NCBI RefSeq assembly: GCF_900156495.1 | Contig: NZ_FTNT01000009.1 | Span: forward strand, 149,556 to 213,555 | DNA length: 64,000 bases | Source of the DNA: Williamsia sterculiae | Lineage (GTDB): Bacteria; Actinomycetota; Actinomycetes; Mycobacteriales; Mycobacteriaceae | Direction: 5' to 3' | Shown: positions 32,760 to 43,281 of the stretch, piece by piece | How the letters are laid out: every line of letters begins with the position of its first letter | Numbering within the stretch: the stretch's first letter is position 1 | Translations under genes and position numbers: made by a program | Notes under the pieces: generated by a model | Database searches by the model: none | The model's input: only the letters and a program-made list of their open reading frames with translations | Told to the model about the DNA's origin: nothing

Positions 32760-33728
32760 ATGTCCAGTGAGGGATCGACCAAGGCGATCATGGCGGCGCT
32801 GGCCGCCAACTGTGGCATCGCGATCGCCAAGTTCGTCGGCTTCGCGATCACCGGGTCGTCGTCGATGCTCGCCGAGGGCGTGCACTCGGTCGCCGACACA
32901 TCCAACCAGGGTCTGCTGTTGCTCGGGCAGAAGCGCGCCGCGAAGTCGGCCAGCCGGTTGCACCCGTTCGGATACGGCCGTAACCGGTACTTCTACTCCT
33001 TCGTCGTCGCTCTGGTGATCTTCTCCCTGGGGTCGCTGTTCGCGATCTTCGAGGGGGTGGAGAAGATCATCGAGCCCCACGAGCTCGAGTCACCATTGGT
33101 GGCGGTCGTGATCCTGGTGATCGCCATGGCGTTGGAGGGGTACAGCTTCACCACCGCGTTCCGAGAGTCGGCACCGCTCAAGGGGTCGAACAGTTGGTGG
33201 CGCTTCATCCACACCACCCGCAGCCCCGAACTGCCCGTCGTGCTGCTCGAGGATGCCGGGGCCCTGTGCGGTCTCGTCTTCGCGCTCGCCGGCGTCGGGT
33301 TGTCCGAGCTCACCGGCGACCCGATCTGGGATGGCATCGGAACCCTCGCCATCGGCGTGCTGCTCGGGGGTATCGCGATCATCCTGATCACGGAGATGCA
33401 GAGTCTGCTCATCGGTGAGGGCGTCACCCCCTCCGACGAGCGTCGCCTGATCGACACGGTGGAGTCGGTACCCGGGATCGAACGGCTCATCCACATGAAG
33501 ACGCAGTACCTCGGTCCCGACGAATTGCTGCTGGCGGCGAAGATCGCCATCCCGCGCGGTACCGAGGCGTCGCAGATCGCCCGGACCATCGACACCGCGG
33601 AGGAGCGCATACGCGGCGACTTCCCCGCTGCGCGCATTATCTACCTGGAACCCGACATCGACCGCGGCACGGGTAAGGAGGTGGCCGCACACGAGGCCGC
33701 GTCCCGGGACGTCGAGCCGGGAGAGTGA
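32760..33728 (+). CDS. Cation diffusion facilitator (CDF) metal exporter
   Basis: A 322-residue CDF transporter that exports Zn, Fe or Mn against protons. The motif MLAEGVHSVADTSNQGLLLLG carries the first metal-site Asp/His, and VVLLEDAGALCGL the second. HPFGYGRNRYFYSFVVALVIF is the family loop. Six membrane segments are followed by a cytosolic C-terminal domain (about 215-322). Metal specificity cannot be read safely. It stands alone, 160 bp after the ESX island. Confidence 0.88.
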   Translation: MSSEGSTKAIMAALAANCGIAIAKFVGFAITGSSSMLAEGVHSVADTSNQGLLLLGQKRAAKSASRLHPFGYGRNRYFYSFVVALVIFSLGSLFAIFEGVEKIIEPHELESPLVAVVILVIAMALEGYSFTTAFRESAPLKGSNSWWRFIHTTRSPELPVVLLEDAGALCGLVFALAGVGLSELTGDPIWDGIGTLAIGVLLGGIAIILITEMQSLLIGEGVTPSDERRLIDTVESVPGIERLIHMKTQYLGPDELLLAAKIAIPRGTEASQIARTIDTAEERIRGDFPAARIIYLEPDIDRGTGKEVAAHEAASRDVEPGE

Positions 33729-33771
33729 TCGGGCGTCGCGGCGACCCCGGATAACGGTCACGACCGCCCGA
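33729..33771 (+). terminator. hairpin after the CDF gene
   Basis: TCGGGCG (33729-33735) pairs with CGCCCGA (33765-33771), with a further TCG/CGA across a 1-nt bulge and a loop of about 22 nt. It starts right after the CDF stop and ends 22 nt before the permease GTG. The long loop makes the call uncertain. Confidence 0.35.
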
Positions 33772-33793
33772 GCGGTCCGATAGTTTCAATCGT

Positions 33794-35326
33794 GTGAACT
33801 CTTCGCGATCGAACCCACTGCTGCGGACAAAATCCGTCGAACAGTCCATGCGTGACACCGACGAACCCGGTTCGCAGCTGAAGAAATCGTTGTCGTGGTG
33901 GGATCTCACGGTTTTCGGGGTCTCGGTCGTCATCGGTGCGGGCATCTTCACGATCACCGCCTCCACCGCAGGTGATCTAGCCGGGCCGGCCATCTCGGTC
34001 TCGTTCGTGATGGCGGCCATCGCCTGTGCTCTCGCCGCCCTCTGCTACGCCGAGTTCGCCTCCACCGTTCCGGTGGCGGGTTCCGCCTACACCTTCGGCT
34101 ATGCGACCTTCGGCGAGTTCCTGGCCTGGGTCCTGGGCTGGGACCTCATCCTGGAGTTCGCGGTCGGTGCCGCGACCGTCGCGAAGGGCTGGTCGAGCTA
34201 CCTGGGCACGGTCTTCGGCTTCTCCGGCGGGGAAGTCGAGATCGGTGGCCTGACCGTCGACTGGGGTGCGCTGATCATCGTCGGCGGCATCACCGCGCTA
34301 CTGGTGGTCGGCACCAAGATCTCGTCCCGGGTGAGTGCCGTCATCACCGCCATCAAGGTCGCCGTGGTGTTACTGGTCATCGTGGTCGGGTTCTTCTACG
34401 TGAAGTCGTCGAACTTCTCCCCGTTCATCCCCCCGGCCAAGGCGTCCGAGAGCGGAGGTAAGTCGGTGGAGTCGACGCTGTTCGCGTTGATCACCGGCGG
34501 CGGTGACTCCAGCTACGGTTGGTACGGGCTGCTCGCGGCAGCGTCCATCGTGTTCTTCGCCTTCATCGGCTTCGACGTGGTGGCGACCACCGCGGAGGAA
34601 ACCAAGAACCCCCGCCGCGATGTCCCCCGCGGCATCCTCGGGTCGCTCGCCATCGTCACCGTGCTCTACGTGCTGGTCACCATCGTGGTCACCGGGATGG
34701 TCAACTACAAGGATCTCAGCACCGACGCCGGCGACGGCTCGGCCAAGAACCTGGCCTACGCCTTCGGCCAGAACGGCATCACCTGGGCCGAGAAGGTCAT
34801 CGCCATCGGCGCGCTCGCTGGTCTCACCACCGTGGTGATGGTCCTGATGCTGGGTCAGTCGCGTGTGCTGTTCGCGATGTCGCGCGACGGCCTGCTGCCC
34901 CGTGGACTGGCGAAGACCAGCCGGTTCGGCACCCCGGCGCGGATCCAGATCATCATCGGCGTGCTGGTCGCGGTGGTCGCGGCCTTCTTCCCGATCAACA
35001 AACTCGAGGAGATGGTCAACGTCGGCACGCTGTTCGCCTTCGTGGTGGTCTCCGCCGGGGTCATCGTGCTGCGCCGTCGACGCCCGGACCTCCAGCGCGG
35101 ATTCACGGTGCCCCTGATGCCGGTCATCCCGGTGCTGGCCATCGCGGCCTGCGTCTGGCTGATGCTGAACCTCTCGGCCCTGACCTGGATCCGTTTCGTG
35201 GTCTGGATGATCGTCGGCATCGTCATCTACTTCCTGTACAGCATGCGCCACTCGATGGTCGGTCGTCGTGCGCGCGGTGAGGTCCCCGACACCGTCGAGC
35301 ATCCGTCGGCGGATACGTCGACCTGA
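33794..35326 (+). CDS. APC-superfamily amino-acid permease (cationic amino-acid type)
   Basis: A 510-residue transporter. The start RTKSVEQSMRDTDEPGSQLKKSLSWWDLTVFGVSVVIGAGIF is typical of the actinobacterial CAT-like subgroup. Twelve or more membrane segments are visible, with FIGFDVVATTAEETKNPRRDVPRGI as the conserved helix-6/loop signature. It likely takes up basic or other amino acids. M. tuberculosis has a similar gene (Rv3253c) directly before alkB, as here. The start is GTG 33794. Confidence 0.88.
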   Translation: MNSSRSNPLLRTKSVEQSMRDTDEPGSQLKKSLSWWDLTVFGVSVVIGAGIFTITASTAGDLAGPAISVSFVMAAIACALAALCYAEFASTVPVAGSAYTFGYATFGEFLAWVLGWDLILEFAVGAATVAKGWSSYLGTVFGFSGGEVEIGGLTVDWGALIIVGGITALLVVGTKISSRVSAVITAIKVAVVLLVIVVGFFYVKSSNFSPFIPPAKASESGGKSVESTLFALITGGGDSSYGWYGLLAAASIVFFAFIGFDVVATTAEETKNPRRDVPRGILGSLAIVTVLYVLVTIVVTGMVNYKDLSTDAGDGSAKNLAYAFGQNGITWAEKVIAIGALAGLTTVVMVLMLGQSRVLFAMSRDGLLPRGLAKTSRFGTPARIQIIIGVLVAVVAAFFPINKLEEMVNVGTLFAFVVVSAGVIVLRRRRPDLQRGFTVPLMPVIPVLAIAACVWLMLNLSALTWIRFVVWMIVGIVIYFLYSMRHSMVGRRARGEVPDTVEHPSADTST

Positions 35327-35423
35327 CCTGGGTGCGACAGCCCGCCGCGCCCGGACACGGGTGACCGGCTCGACGGGTACTTTACAAATTCTTCGGAATG
35401 TCTAGCCAAACGACAGATCATCC

Positions 35424-35461
35424 TCTAATGTCAAACGTATGCGATGTCGTACATCACATCG
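35424..35461 (+). promoter_or_regulatory. alkB promoter element and candidate TetR operator
   Basis: TCTAAT (35424-35429) is a good -10 with no clear -35. Just downstream, CGATGT (35442-35447) and ACATCG (35456-35461) form a 6-bp dyad around 8 nt, and GATGT/ACATC nests inside it. The position between promoter and the alkB ribosome-binding site fits an operator for the TetR protein encoded at the end of the operon, a known arrangement for alkane hydroxylase operons. Confidence 0.5.
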
Positions 35462-35476
35462 ACGAGGAGGAATGGA

Positions 35477-36703
35477 ATGAGCGGCGAAGCTCTCACCGCC
35501 CGGTCGGCACAGTCGGCCGAGGAGTGGCATGACAAGAAACGACACCTGTGGTTGCTCGGGTTGATCCCGCCGACGGCGGTGTTCCTGGCGTCCGGATTGG
35601 TGGCGCTGTTCAACGCGATCGGCTGGGACGTCGCGGCACCGGTGTGGTGGTGGATCGGGCCACTGCTGCTCTACGTGTTGCTGCCCATCCTCGACGTCTT
35701 CTTCGGCCCGGACGGTGACAACCCGCCCGAAGAGCTGATGGAGCAGCTCGAGAACGACAAGTACTACCGCTGGTGCACCTACGTGTACATCCCGTTCCAG
35801 TTCGCCAGTCTCGTCTACGCCTGCTACCTGTGGACCGCATCCGATCTCGGCTGGCTCGGGATCGACGGCGGACTGGGCATGACATCGAAGATCGGTCTCG
35901 CCCTGTCGATCGGTGTGATGGGCGGGATCGGCATCAACACCGCCCACGAACTCGGACACAAGAAGGACTCGCTCGAGCGGTGGCTGTCGAAGATCACCCT
36001 GGCGCAGACCTTCTACGGCCACTTCTACATCGAGCACAACCGTGGTCACCACGTGCGCGTCGCCACCCCGCAGGACCCGGCCAGTTCACGCTTCGGCGAG
36101 ACCTTCTGGGGTTTCCTGCCGCGCAGTGTCTCCGGCAGCCTGACGTCGTCGTGGCAGCTGGAGAAGGCCCGCATGAAGCGCCTGGAGCGACCGGTCTGGC
36201 ACCGCAGCAACGACGTACTGAACGCCTGGGCGATGTCGATCGTGCTGTGGGCGGCACTCACCGCGGTCTTCGGCTGGCAGATCCTGCCGTTCATGGTGCT
36301 ACAGGCCGTATTCGGGTTCTCCCTGCTGGAGACGGTGAACTACCTCGAGCACTACGGACTGCTGCGACAGCTGACCGAGCGAGGCCGACCGGAGCGCTGC
36401 ACGCCGCAACACAGCTGGAACTCCGATCACATCTGCACCAACATCTTCCTGTACCACCTGCAGCGGCACAGCGATCACCATGCCAACCCGACCCGTCGGT
36501 ACCAGACCCTGCGCAGCTTCGACGGGGCACCGAACCTACCCAGCGGATACGCCAGCATGATCGTCGTCGCCTACGTCCCGCCACTGTGGCGCAAGATCAT
36601 GGACCACCGGGTGCTCGAGCACTATGACGGCGACATCACCAAGGCAAACCTGCAGCCGGGCAAGCGCGAGGCGATCCTCGCCGACCACGGGGTGCGGGCG
36701 TGA
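35477..36703 (+). CDS. alkB: Alkane 1-monooxygenase AlkB
   Basis: A 408-residue di-iron membrane hydroxylase that converts n-alkanes to 1-alkanols. All histidine boxes are present: HELGH at 157-161, EHNRGHH at 186-192 and LQRHSDHH at 328-335, plus the NYLEHYG signature at 288-294. Six membrane segments are expected. ATG 35477 has GAGGAGG 6 nt upstream. Its stop overlaps rubA (TGATG). It needs the downstream rubredoxins and reductase for electrons. Confidence 0.96.
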   Translation: MSGEALTARSAQSAEEWHDKKRHLWLLGLIPPTAVFLASGLVALFNAIGWDVAAPVWWWIGPLLLYVLLPILDVFFGPDGDNPPEELMEQLENDKYYRWCTYVYIPFQFASLVYACYLWTASDLGWLGIDGGLGMTSKIGLALSIGVMGGIGINTAHELGHKKDSLERWLSKITLAQTFYGHFYIEHNRGHHVRVATPQDPASSRFGETFWGFLPRSVSGSLTSSWQLEKARMKRLERPVWHRSNDVLNAWAMSIVLWAALTAVFGWQILPFMVLQAVFGFSLLETVNYLEHYGLLRQLTERGRPERCTPQHSWNSDHICTNIFLYHLQRHSDHHANPTRRYQTLRSFDGAPNLPSGYASMIVVAYVPPLWRKIMDHRVLEHYDGDITKANLQPGKREAILADHGVRA

Positions 36704-36879
36704 TGGCCGAGACCACGACGACCAGTTACCGCTGCCCGGTCTGCGACTACGTCTACGACGAGGCCACAGGCGCTCCGCGCGAGGGATTTCCGGCCGGGAC
36801 ATCCTGGAACGACATCCCCGACGACTGGTGCTGCCCCGACTGCGGGGTCCGCGAGAAAATCGACTTCGAGAAGGAATGA
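36703..36879 (+). CDS. rubA: Rubredoxin, AlkG1 type
   Basis: A 58-residue rubredoxin. Iron ligands are in CPVC (11-14) and CPDC (44-47). The end GVREKIDFE marks the AlkG1 type, which in other species cannot replace the AlkB-reducing rubredoxin on its own. It starts at an ATG overlapping the alkB stop. The gene is too short for many callers and is read from the + strand in the frame starting at 36703. Confidence 0.95.
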   Translation: MAETTTTSYRCPVCDYVYDEATGAPREGFPAGTSWNDIPDDWCCPDCGVREKIDFEKE

Positions 36880-36884
36880 TCACG

Positions 36885-37064
36885 ATGAATTTCAAACTCT
36901 ACCGTTGCCTGCAGTGCGGTTTCGAATACGACGAGGAGCTCGGCTGGCCCGAGGACGGCATCGAGCCGGGTACCCGGTGGGATGACATCCCCGACGACTG
37001 GAGCTGCCCCGACTGCGGGGCCGCCAAGTCTGATTTCGAGATGATCGAGGTCGCGCGGTCGTGA
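36885..37064 (+). CDS. rubB: Rubredoxin, AlkG2 type
   Basis: A 59-residue rubredoxin starting [20 protein letters not shown] and ending [19 protein letters not shown]. This is the AlkG2 type that passes electrons to AlkB. Four cysteine ligands are intact. ATG 36885 gives the family start; ATG 36876, overlapping the rubA stop, would add three residues. Its stop overlaps the reductase GTG. Confidence 0.95.
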   Translation: MNFKLYRCLQCGFEYDEELGWPEDGIEPGTRWDDIPDDWSCPDCGAAKSDFEMIEVARS

Positions 37065-38254
37065 GCGCAACCACGTCCTCCGATGCCGGCGCCGTGATCA
37101 TCGGTGCCGGCATCGCCGGTATGACGGCAGCGGAGACCCTGCGCGCCAACGGCTTCGAGGATCCCATCACGGTCATCGCCGGTGAGCCCGGCCCCCCGTT
37201 CCGCCGTACCGCGCTGTCGAAGGATCTGCTCACCGCCGATCTCTCCGACGGAAAAGTCACGCTGCGCAAACCGGAACACTGGCAGGACAAGGGCATCGAT
37301 ATCCGCACCGGTGTGGAGGTGACGGCCATCGACACCGACCGCAGGGTGGTCGTCGCGGATGATGAGATCCCCTACGCCGTACTGATCCTGGCCACCGGAG
37401 CACAACCTCGCCGACCGGCGAGCTTCGCGGACGACGTGGCGGTACTACGCACCCGTGAGCACGCCGAGGGCCTGCGCGACGCTCTGGTCGATCGCGACAC
37501 CCGGCTGGTGGTGGTGGGTGGTGGATTGATCGGTCTCGAGTTGGCCGCGTCCGCGGCCACCGCGGGGATGGTGGTCACCGTCCTGGAGGCCGCTGATCGA
37601 CTCGCCGCCAGGGTGGGTCCGCCGCAGGTCTCCGAATGCCTGGCGCGACTGCACACCGACCACGGCGTCGACATCCGCACCGGCGTGACGATCGCGCAGG
37701 CCACCGCCGACTCGGTACACTTCGCCGACGGCAGCGCCGTCGACGGTCTGGTGGTCGCCGCGATCGGGGTCGCCCCGGTCACCGATCTCGCCGAGCGGGC
37801 GGGGATCGCGACCACGCCGGTCGGCATCGTGACCGATTCCGCGTTGCGGACATCCGTCACCGGGGTCTACGCGGCGGGGGACTGCGCGGCGGTCCCCGAT
37901 CCGGCGACCGGCCGGCCGGCCCGGTCCGAACACTGGCTCGCGGCGGGCGACCAGGGCGCGCAGGCCGCCCGCACGGTGATCTCCGACCTGGCCAACGGTG
38001 CGGAGCCCACCGAGGCCTTGGCGCTGGTCCCGTTGGCCTGGAGCATGCAGTACGGCGTGAACCTCCAGTTCGCGGGATGGCCAGGACGTTCGGGCGATGT
38101 GGAGGTCGAGGGGTCGCTCGGCGACATGGATGCGGAGGTGCTGATCCGCGACGAGGGCGTGCTGATCGGCGCGGTGTGCGTGGCCCGGCCACGGGCGGGC
38201 CGGACACGTCGCGAGGAGATCCGCGCGGGGTTGCCCACGGTGGTGCCCGCGTGA
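37061..38254 (+). CDS. Rubredoxin reductase (FAD/NAD(P)H-dependent)
   Basis: A 397-residue flavoprotein of the ferredoxin/rubredoxin reductase family (AlkT/RubB type). The FAD-binding [21 protein letters not shown] is at residues 9-29. The NAD(P)H motif [21 protein letters not shown] lies near residue 145, and [13 protein letters not shown] completes the second FAD motif. It passes electrons from NAD(P)H to the two rubredoxins. It overlaps both neighbours by GTGA, so the whole cassette is translationally coupled. Confidence 0.93.
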   Translation: MSATTSSDAGAVIIGAGIAGMTAAETLRANGFEDPITVIAGEPGPPFRRTALSKDLLTADLSDGKVTLRKPEHWQDKGIDIRTGVEVTAIDTDRRVVVADDEIPYAVLILATGAQPRRPASFADDVAVLRTREHAEGLRDALVDRDTRLVVVGGGLIGLELAASAATAGMVVTVLEAADRLAARVGPPQVSECLARLHTDHGVDIRTGVTIAQATADSVHFADGSAVDGLVVAAIGVAPVTDLAERAGIATTPVGIVTDSALRTSVTGVYAAGDCAAVPDPATGRPARSEHWLAAGDQGAQAARTVISDLANGAEPTEALALVPLAWSMQYGVNLQFAGWPGRSGDVEVEGSLGDMDAEVLIRDEGVLIGAVCVARPRAGRTRREEIRAGLPTVVPA

Positions 38255-38901
38255 CGGTGACGCGCGCGGAGGTCGTGGCCCCGCGTGGTCGGTACCCTGG
38301 CCGCGTGGCAGCGAAGTCGACCTACGCACAGGCCAGCAAGACGTTGCTGCGCAACTCGTTGCTGGACGCGCTGCGCGATTTGCTGCAGCAGCGCGACTGG
38401 TCGTCGGTGACGATGGCCGACGTCGCCACCATCACCGGGGTGAGCAGGCAGACCGTCTACAACGAGTTCGGTTCGCGGATGGGGCTGGCGACGGCCTACG
38501 CGATGCGGTTGGTCGGCGAGTTCTGCGACGTCGTCGCGGCCGCGGTCCGGGACAATGTGGACGATCTCGACGCCGCGCTGCGACAGGGTTTCGCCGACTT
38601 CTTCCGCTGGGCCGCCGCCGACCCGATGATCCGGTCGTTGCTCGACGGTGAGGCCAAACCCGATCTGCTGCGGCTGATCACCACTGATGCGGCACCGCTC
38701 ATCGACTCGGCCACCGACCAGCTCACCGGCTTGCTGACGAGCTCCTGGGTGCAACTGAGCACGACCGACGCGGTACGTATCGGCGGGGCCATCGCGCGTA
38801 TGGCGCTCAGCTACGTCGCGATGCCACCGCAGAACGACCGTGACGTGGCCGCCGACGTGGCCGCCGTCATCGCCCCGGCTGTCCTCGCCGCGCGTCGCTG
38901 A
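38251..38901 (+). CDS. TetR-family regulator of the alkane operon (AlkX/AlkU-like)
   Basis: A regulator of about 216 residues (198 if GTG 38305 is used). The helix-turn-helix DWSSVTMADVATITGVSRQTVYNEFGSRMGLATAYAMRLV is typical of the TetR protein that ends alkB operons in Mycobacterium, Rhodococcus and Gordonia. In those it represses the operon and responds to alkane-derived fatty acids. The GTG at 38251 overlaps the reductase stop; the second GTG gives VAAKSTYAQASKTLL, which fits family length better. Confidence 0.88.
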   Translation: MTVTRAEVVAPRGRYPGRVAAKSTYAQASKTLLRNSLLDALRDLLQQRDWSSVTMADVATITGVSRQTVYNEFGSRMGLATAYAMRLVGEFCDVVAAAVRDNVDDLDAALRQGFADFFRWAAADPMIRSLLDGEAKPDLLRLITTDAAPLIDSATDQLTGLLTSSWVQLSTTDAVRIGGAIARMALSYVAMPPQNDRDVAADVAAVIAPAVLAARR

Positions 38902-38951
38902 GCCCCGCGCCTGTGGAACCGCCCACGGTGTTCGATAGCCTGGTTGCGTCG

Positions 38952-39003
38952 CCGACCGGGCGAGGTTCGCCATCGACGTCGGTGGCGGCACCCCTCCGGT
39001 CGG
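38952..39003 (+). promoter_or_regulatory. structured leader before ahcY
   Basis: CCGACCGG (38952-38959) pairs with CCGGTCGG (38996-39003). Inside, CGCCATC/GGTGGCG (38968-38974 with 38981-38987) forms a second stem with loop GACGTC. The structure lies 37-89 nt before the ahcY start. S-adenosylhomocysteine-responsive leaders exist before ahcY in other bacteria, but I do not recognise that consensus here. Confidence 0.35.
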
Positions 39004-39040
39004 GCGAGCAACCCCCGAACCCGAACGACCAGGAGTAGCG

Positions 39041-40513
<1,473 letters not shown>

Positions 40514-40532
40514 ACCGGAACGACCCGACGCG

Positions 40533-41003
40533 TCAACCGACCAGGTCGGGCTGGGTGTCCGGGCAGATCAGCCAGGTGTCGTTCTCGCGCCGGAAGGCGA
40601 CCGCCGCATCTCTGCGCTTGGTCTGCCCGGACCCGGACTGCAGATGGTAGCGCAGGTCGGCGTCGGCGGTCACCCCGGTGATCTGGATCCGGCCGACCTG
40701 GTCGACGACCAGTTGCGCGTCACCGGGGGGTGAGGCGGTGGCCCGGTCGCGGAAGTCGGAGCACACCGCATAGCGGATGCGGGTGATGTTGCCGTCGTTG
40801 ACGGCCAGCACCCAGGTGTCGACGGCTCCGCGGATCTCTCGTTCGCTGTCCGCCACGTCGAGGGTGCGGGTGCCCGGCAACACCGGACCCGCGGTCACGG
40901 TGGGGCCGGTGTGGCTGTCGGGCGGGAGGGTTCCGTGCCGACCTTCGGTGACAAACGAGGCGACGATGACGACGAAGGCGACCGCGGAGCCGACACCCAC
41001 CAC
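40533..41003 (-). CDS. Small membrane-anchored protein, Rv0361/Mce-associated-like
   Basis: A 156-residue protein: one membrane helix at the N-terminus (GVGSAVAFVVIVASFV) and an outside domain with an NTF2-like pattern (REIRGAVDTWVLAVNDGNITRIRYAVCSDFRDRA...VDQVGRIQITGV...ENDTWLIC). Similar single-pass proteins occur near mce and other loci in actinobacteria. The function is unknown. The GTG at 41003 is the first usual start; the open frame runs 19 codons further up with no ATG, GTG or TTG, so the true start is in doubt. Confidence 0.6.
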   Translation of the reverse strand: MVGVGSAVAFVVIVASFVTEGRHGTLPPDSHTGPTVTAGPVLPGTRTLDVADSEREIRGAVDTWVLAVNDGNITRIRYAVCSDFRDRATASPPGDAQLVVDQVGRIQITGVTADADLRYHLQSGSGQTKRRDAAVAFRRENDTWLICPDTQPDLVG

Positions 41004-41113
41004 GGCCGCCCCGAGCGTCAGCAGATCCCGACCCCGATCCGAGGTCGGTGCGTCCCGATCGCCTCTCAGCGTGGGTCACTCCCGGTCATACGGCCCAGCC
41101 TACGGCCGCGGAA

Positions 41114-41692
41114 TCACACCTGCAGGAGGCTGTGTCCCGACCCGCAGACGGTCCAACCGGTGTCCTCGCGGGTGAACGTGGTGATCGCGCCGTCGGCCGG
41201 GATCCGCAGCGCCGCCTGAGGTGCCCCGGTGAGTGCGAGAACGACCCGTGCGGTGGCGGTGTCACCGGTGATCGAGATCTGGTCGACCGACACCACTCGC
41301 AGGTGGTTCCGTGCTCCGAGTTGCGGCAGCGCGGCGATCACCGCGGGCGCGGCGGCCTCCTCGGCGGGGCACATGGTCGACCGCAGCCCGTCCACGTCGT
41401 GGGCATCCAACGCGGCGACCTGCGCGGCGATCACCGATCGGACCTGATCGGCGGGGGAGGCGGGGGTGTCGCGCAGTCCCAGCACGACGGTGATCACGGC
41501 GACGTTGGTGACGATGACGCCCACCGCGATCAGCACAGCGGCAACGCGGTCGTGATGGTGGTGGTCGTGGAGGTGGTGACGAGCGGGATGCGGCAGACGT
41601 AGTCGGCCGAGCAGCCCTGTGGACGCATGTGCTCGGTACAGGTGGTGACGCGACAGGTGGCGACGGCGGAGAAGGACGGCCGGACCGGACAT
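41114..41692 (-). CDS. His-rich single-pass membrane protein with NTF2-like domain
   Basis: A 192-residue protein. The first 47 residues are cytosolic and contain 12 histidines (PARHHLHDHHHHD). A membrane helix follows (VAAVLIAVGVIVTNVAVITVVLGL), then an outside domain (QVRSVIAAQVAALDAHDVDGLRSTMCPAE...VSVDQISITGDTATARVVLALTG) similar in layout to the protein encoded at 40533-41003. The two are probably paralogues. ATG 41692 has GGGAG upstream. The function is unknown; the His cluster could bind metal. Confidence 0.62.
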   Translation of the reverse strand: MSGPAVLLRRRHLSRHHLYRAHASTGLLGRLRLPHPARHHLHDHHHHDRVAAVLIAVGVIVTNVAVITVVLGLRDTPASPADQVRSVIAAQVAALDAHDVDGLRSTMCPAEEAAAPAVIAALPQLGARNHLRVVSVDQISITGDTATARVVLALTGAPQAALRIPADGAITTFTREDTGWTVCGSGHSLLQV

Positions 41693-41872
41693 GGCGGCTC
41701 CCTTGCGGTCAGCACCTCGTGGTCGCACACCGCCGGTCCGCGCTGCTGCAATCCTCGGTGTGCCGTGTCATCACGCTACGGTCGGCGGAGGCCGCGTCGC
41801 GGCGACCGCGCGGGCTGTGGCTGTCGCGGCATCGAACCGTGACCGGAACTCCACTCACCGACCGTCGGGACG

Positions 41873-42508
41873 TCAATCGAGCAGCAGTTTGTCCACCGTC
41901 TCGGTGTCGGCGAGGTCGCCGATCAGTGACCACGGGGACATCCACGACATCTCGGCCAACCCCCGGTAGCGGGCGTAGGTGCGTTCCTGCAGCCCGCGGT
42001 CGCGTTCGTAACGATCGGTCGGACGATCGGCCTCGTTCGCGGCTCGCGACGACGCGCGTCCCATGGCCACCTGCGGGTCGACGTCCAGCAGGAGCTGGTG
42101 ATCCGGGACGGGCAGGCGCAGACGGTGGAACTCCAAGTCGGCCACCCACGACACCACCTCACCGTCGGGGTCCTCGTCGAGACGGGCCGCGCTGTAGGCG
42201 GCGCTGGAGGCGACGTAGCGGTCGAGCAGCACCACGTCGCTGTGGGTGAGCGCCGCCGCGATCTCGGCCGCGGCGCCGGCCCGGTCGAGGGCGAACAACA
42301 CCGCCATCCCGTACACGCTGTCGGTCAGATCGCCGTTGCCGCCGTGCAGCGCCTCCGCGGCGAGGTCGGCGGTGACGGACTCGCCGTATCGGGGGAAGGC
42401 GAACGTGGACACCCGGTGACCGGCACGAGTCCAACGATCGACCAACCCGTCGACGACGGTCCTCTTCCCGGCCCCGTCGAGACCCTCCACGGCGATCAGC
42501 ACACCCAC
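41873..42508 (-). CDS. tmk: Thymidylate kinase
   Basis: A dTMP kinase of about 211 residues of the mycobacterial type. It has the P-loop EGLDGAGKRT, AFPRYGESVTADLAAEALHG, FALDRAGAAAEI and LLDRYVASSAAYSAARL. It makes dTDP for DNA synthesis. I place the start at GTG 42508 (VGVLIAVEG), matching the M. tuberculosis N-terminus; ATG 42556 would add 16 residues. In M. tuberculosis tmk is transcribed with mtrA; here it is on the opposite strand and divergent from it. Confidence 0.92.
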   Translation of the reverse strand: MGVLIAVEGLDGAGKRTVVDGLVDRWTRAGHRVSTFAFPRYGESVTADLAAEALHGGNGDLTDSVYGMAVLFALDRAGAAAEIAAALTHSDVVLLDRYVASSAAYSAARLDEDPDGEVVSWVADLEFHRLRLPVPDHQLLLDVDPQVAMGRASSRAANEADRPTDRYERDRGLQERTYARYRGLAEMSWMSPWSLIGDLADTETVDKLLLD

Positions 42509-42603
42509 GTCTGCGATGGTATCCAGCGTCGGCTCGTCAGCCCTGAACTGCGACATCGGCGCGCCGGGCACCCGAACGCGGTCATTGGTGACACCATGAG
42601 GCG

Positions 42604-43281
42604 ATGAAGCCACGGATTCTGGTTGTCGACGACGACGCGGCTTTGGCAGAGATGCTGACGATCGTGTTGCGCGGTGAGGGTTTCGAGCCTTTCGTCGTCG
42701 GTGACGGCACCCAGGCGCTGAGCGCCGTCCGCGAGATCCGACCCGACCTGGTGCTCCTCGACCTGATGCTGCCCGGGATGAACGGCATCGACGTGTGCCG
42801 GGTGCTGCGCGCCGACTCGGGGGTTCCGATCGTCATGCTCACCGCCAAATCCGACACGGTCGACATCGTGCTGGGTCTGGAGTCCGGCGCCGACGACTAC
42901 ATGGTGAAGCCCTTCAAGCCGAAGGAACTGGTCGCGCGGGTGCGTGCCCGGCTGCGTCGCACCGACGACGAACCCGCCGAGATGTTGTCCATCGGACCGG
43001 TGGAGATCGACGTCCCGGCGCACAAGGTGACCAGGGACGGCAATCTGATCTCGTTGACCCCGTTGGAGTTCGACCTGTTGGTGGCCCTCGCCAGGAAGCC
43101 GCGGCAGGTCTTCACCCGCGACGTGTTGCTCGAGCAGGTGTGGGGTTACCGTCACCCTGCCGACACCCGCCTGGTGAACGTGCACGTACAGCGACTGCGG
43201 GCCAAGGTGGAGAACGACCCGGAGAACCCTGAGATCGTGCTGACGGTGAGAGGGGTGGGCTACAAGGCCGGCCCACCGTGA
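42604..43281 (+). CDS. mtrA: Two-component response regulator MtrA
   Basis: A 225-residue OmpR-type regulator. The receiver domain has Asp10/Asp11 and the phosphoacceptor Asp53 ([11 protein letters not shown]). The winged helix covers about 130-225 ([32 protein letters not shown]). MtrA controls cell division, DNA replication and cell-wall genes in mycobacteria and is usually essential. It overlaps mtrB by GTGA. Only 95 bp separate it from the divergent tmk start. Confidence 0.96.
   Translation: MKPRILVVDDDAALAEMLTIVLRGEGFEPFVVGDGTQALSAVREIRPDLVLLDLMLPGMNGIDVCRVLRADSGVPIVMLTAKSDTVDIVLGLESGADDYMVKPFKPKELVARVRARLRRTDDEPAEMLSIGPVEIDVPAHKVTRDGNLISLTPLEFDLLVALARKPRQVFTRDVLLEQVWGYRHPADTRLVNVHVQRLRAKVENDPENPEIVLTVRGVGYKAGPP

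Noticed and set aside
38902..39040. Known SAH riboswitch before ahcY
   Set aside because: The leader folds, but the conserved riboswitch core bases as I know them are not present.
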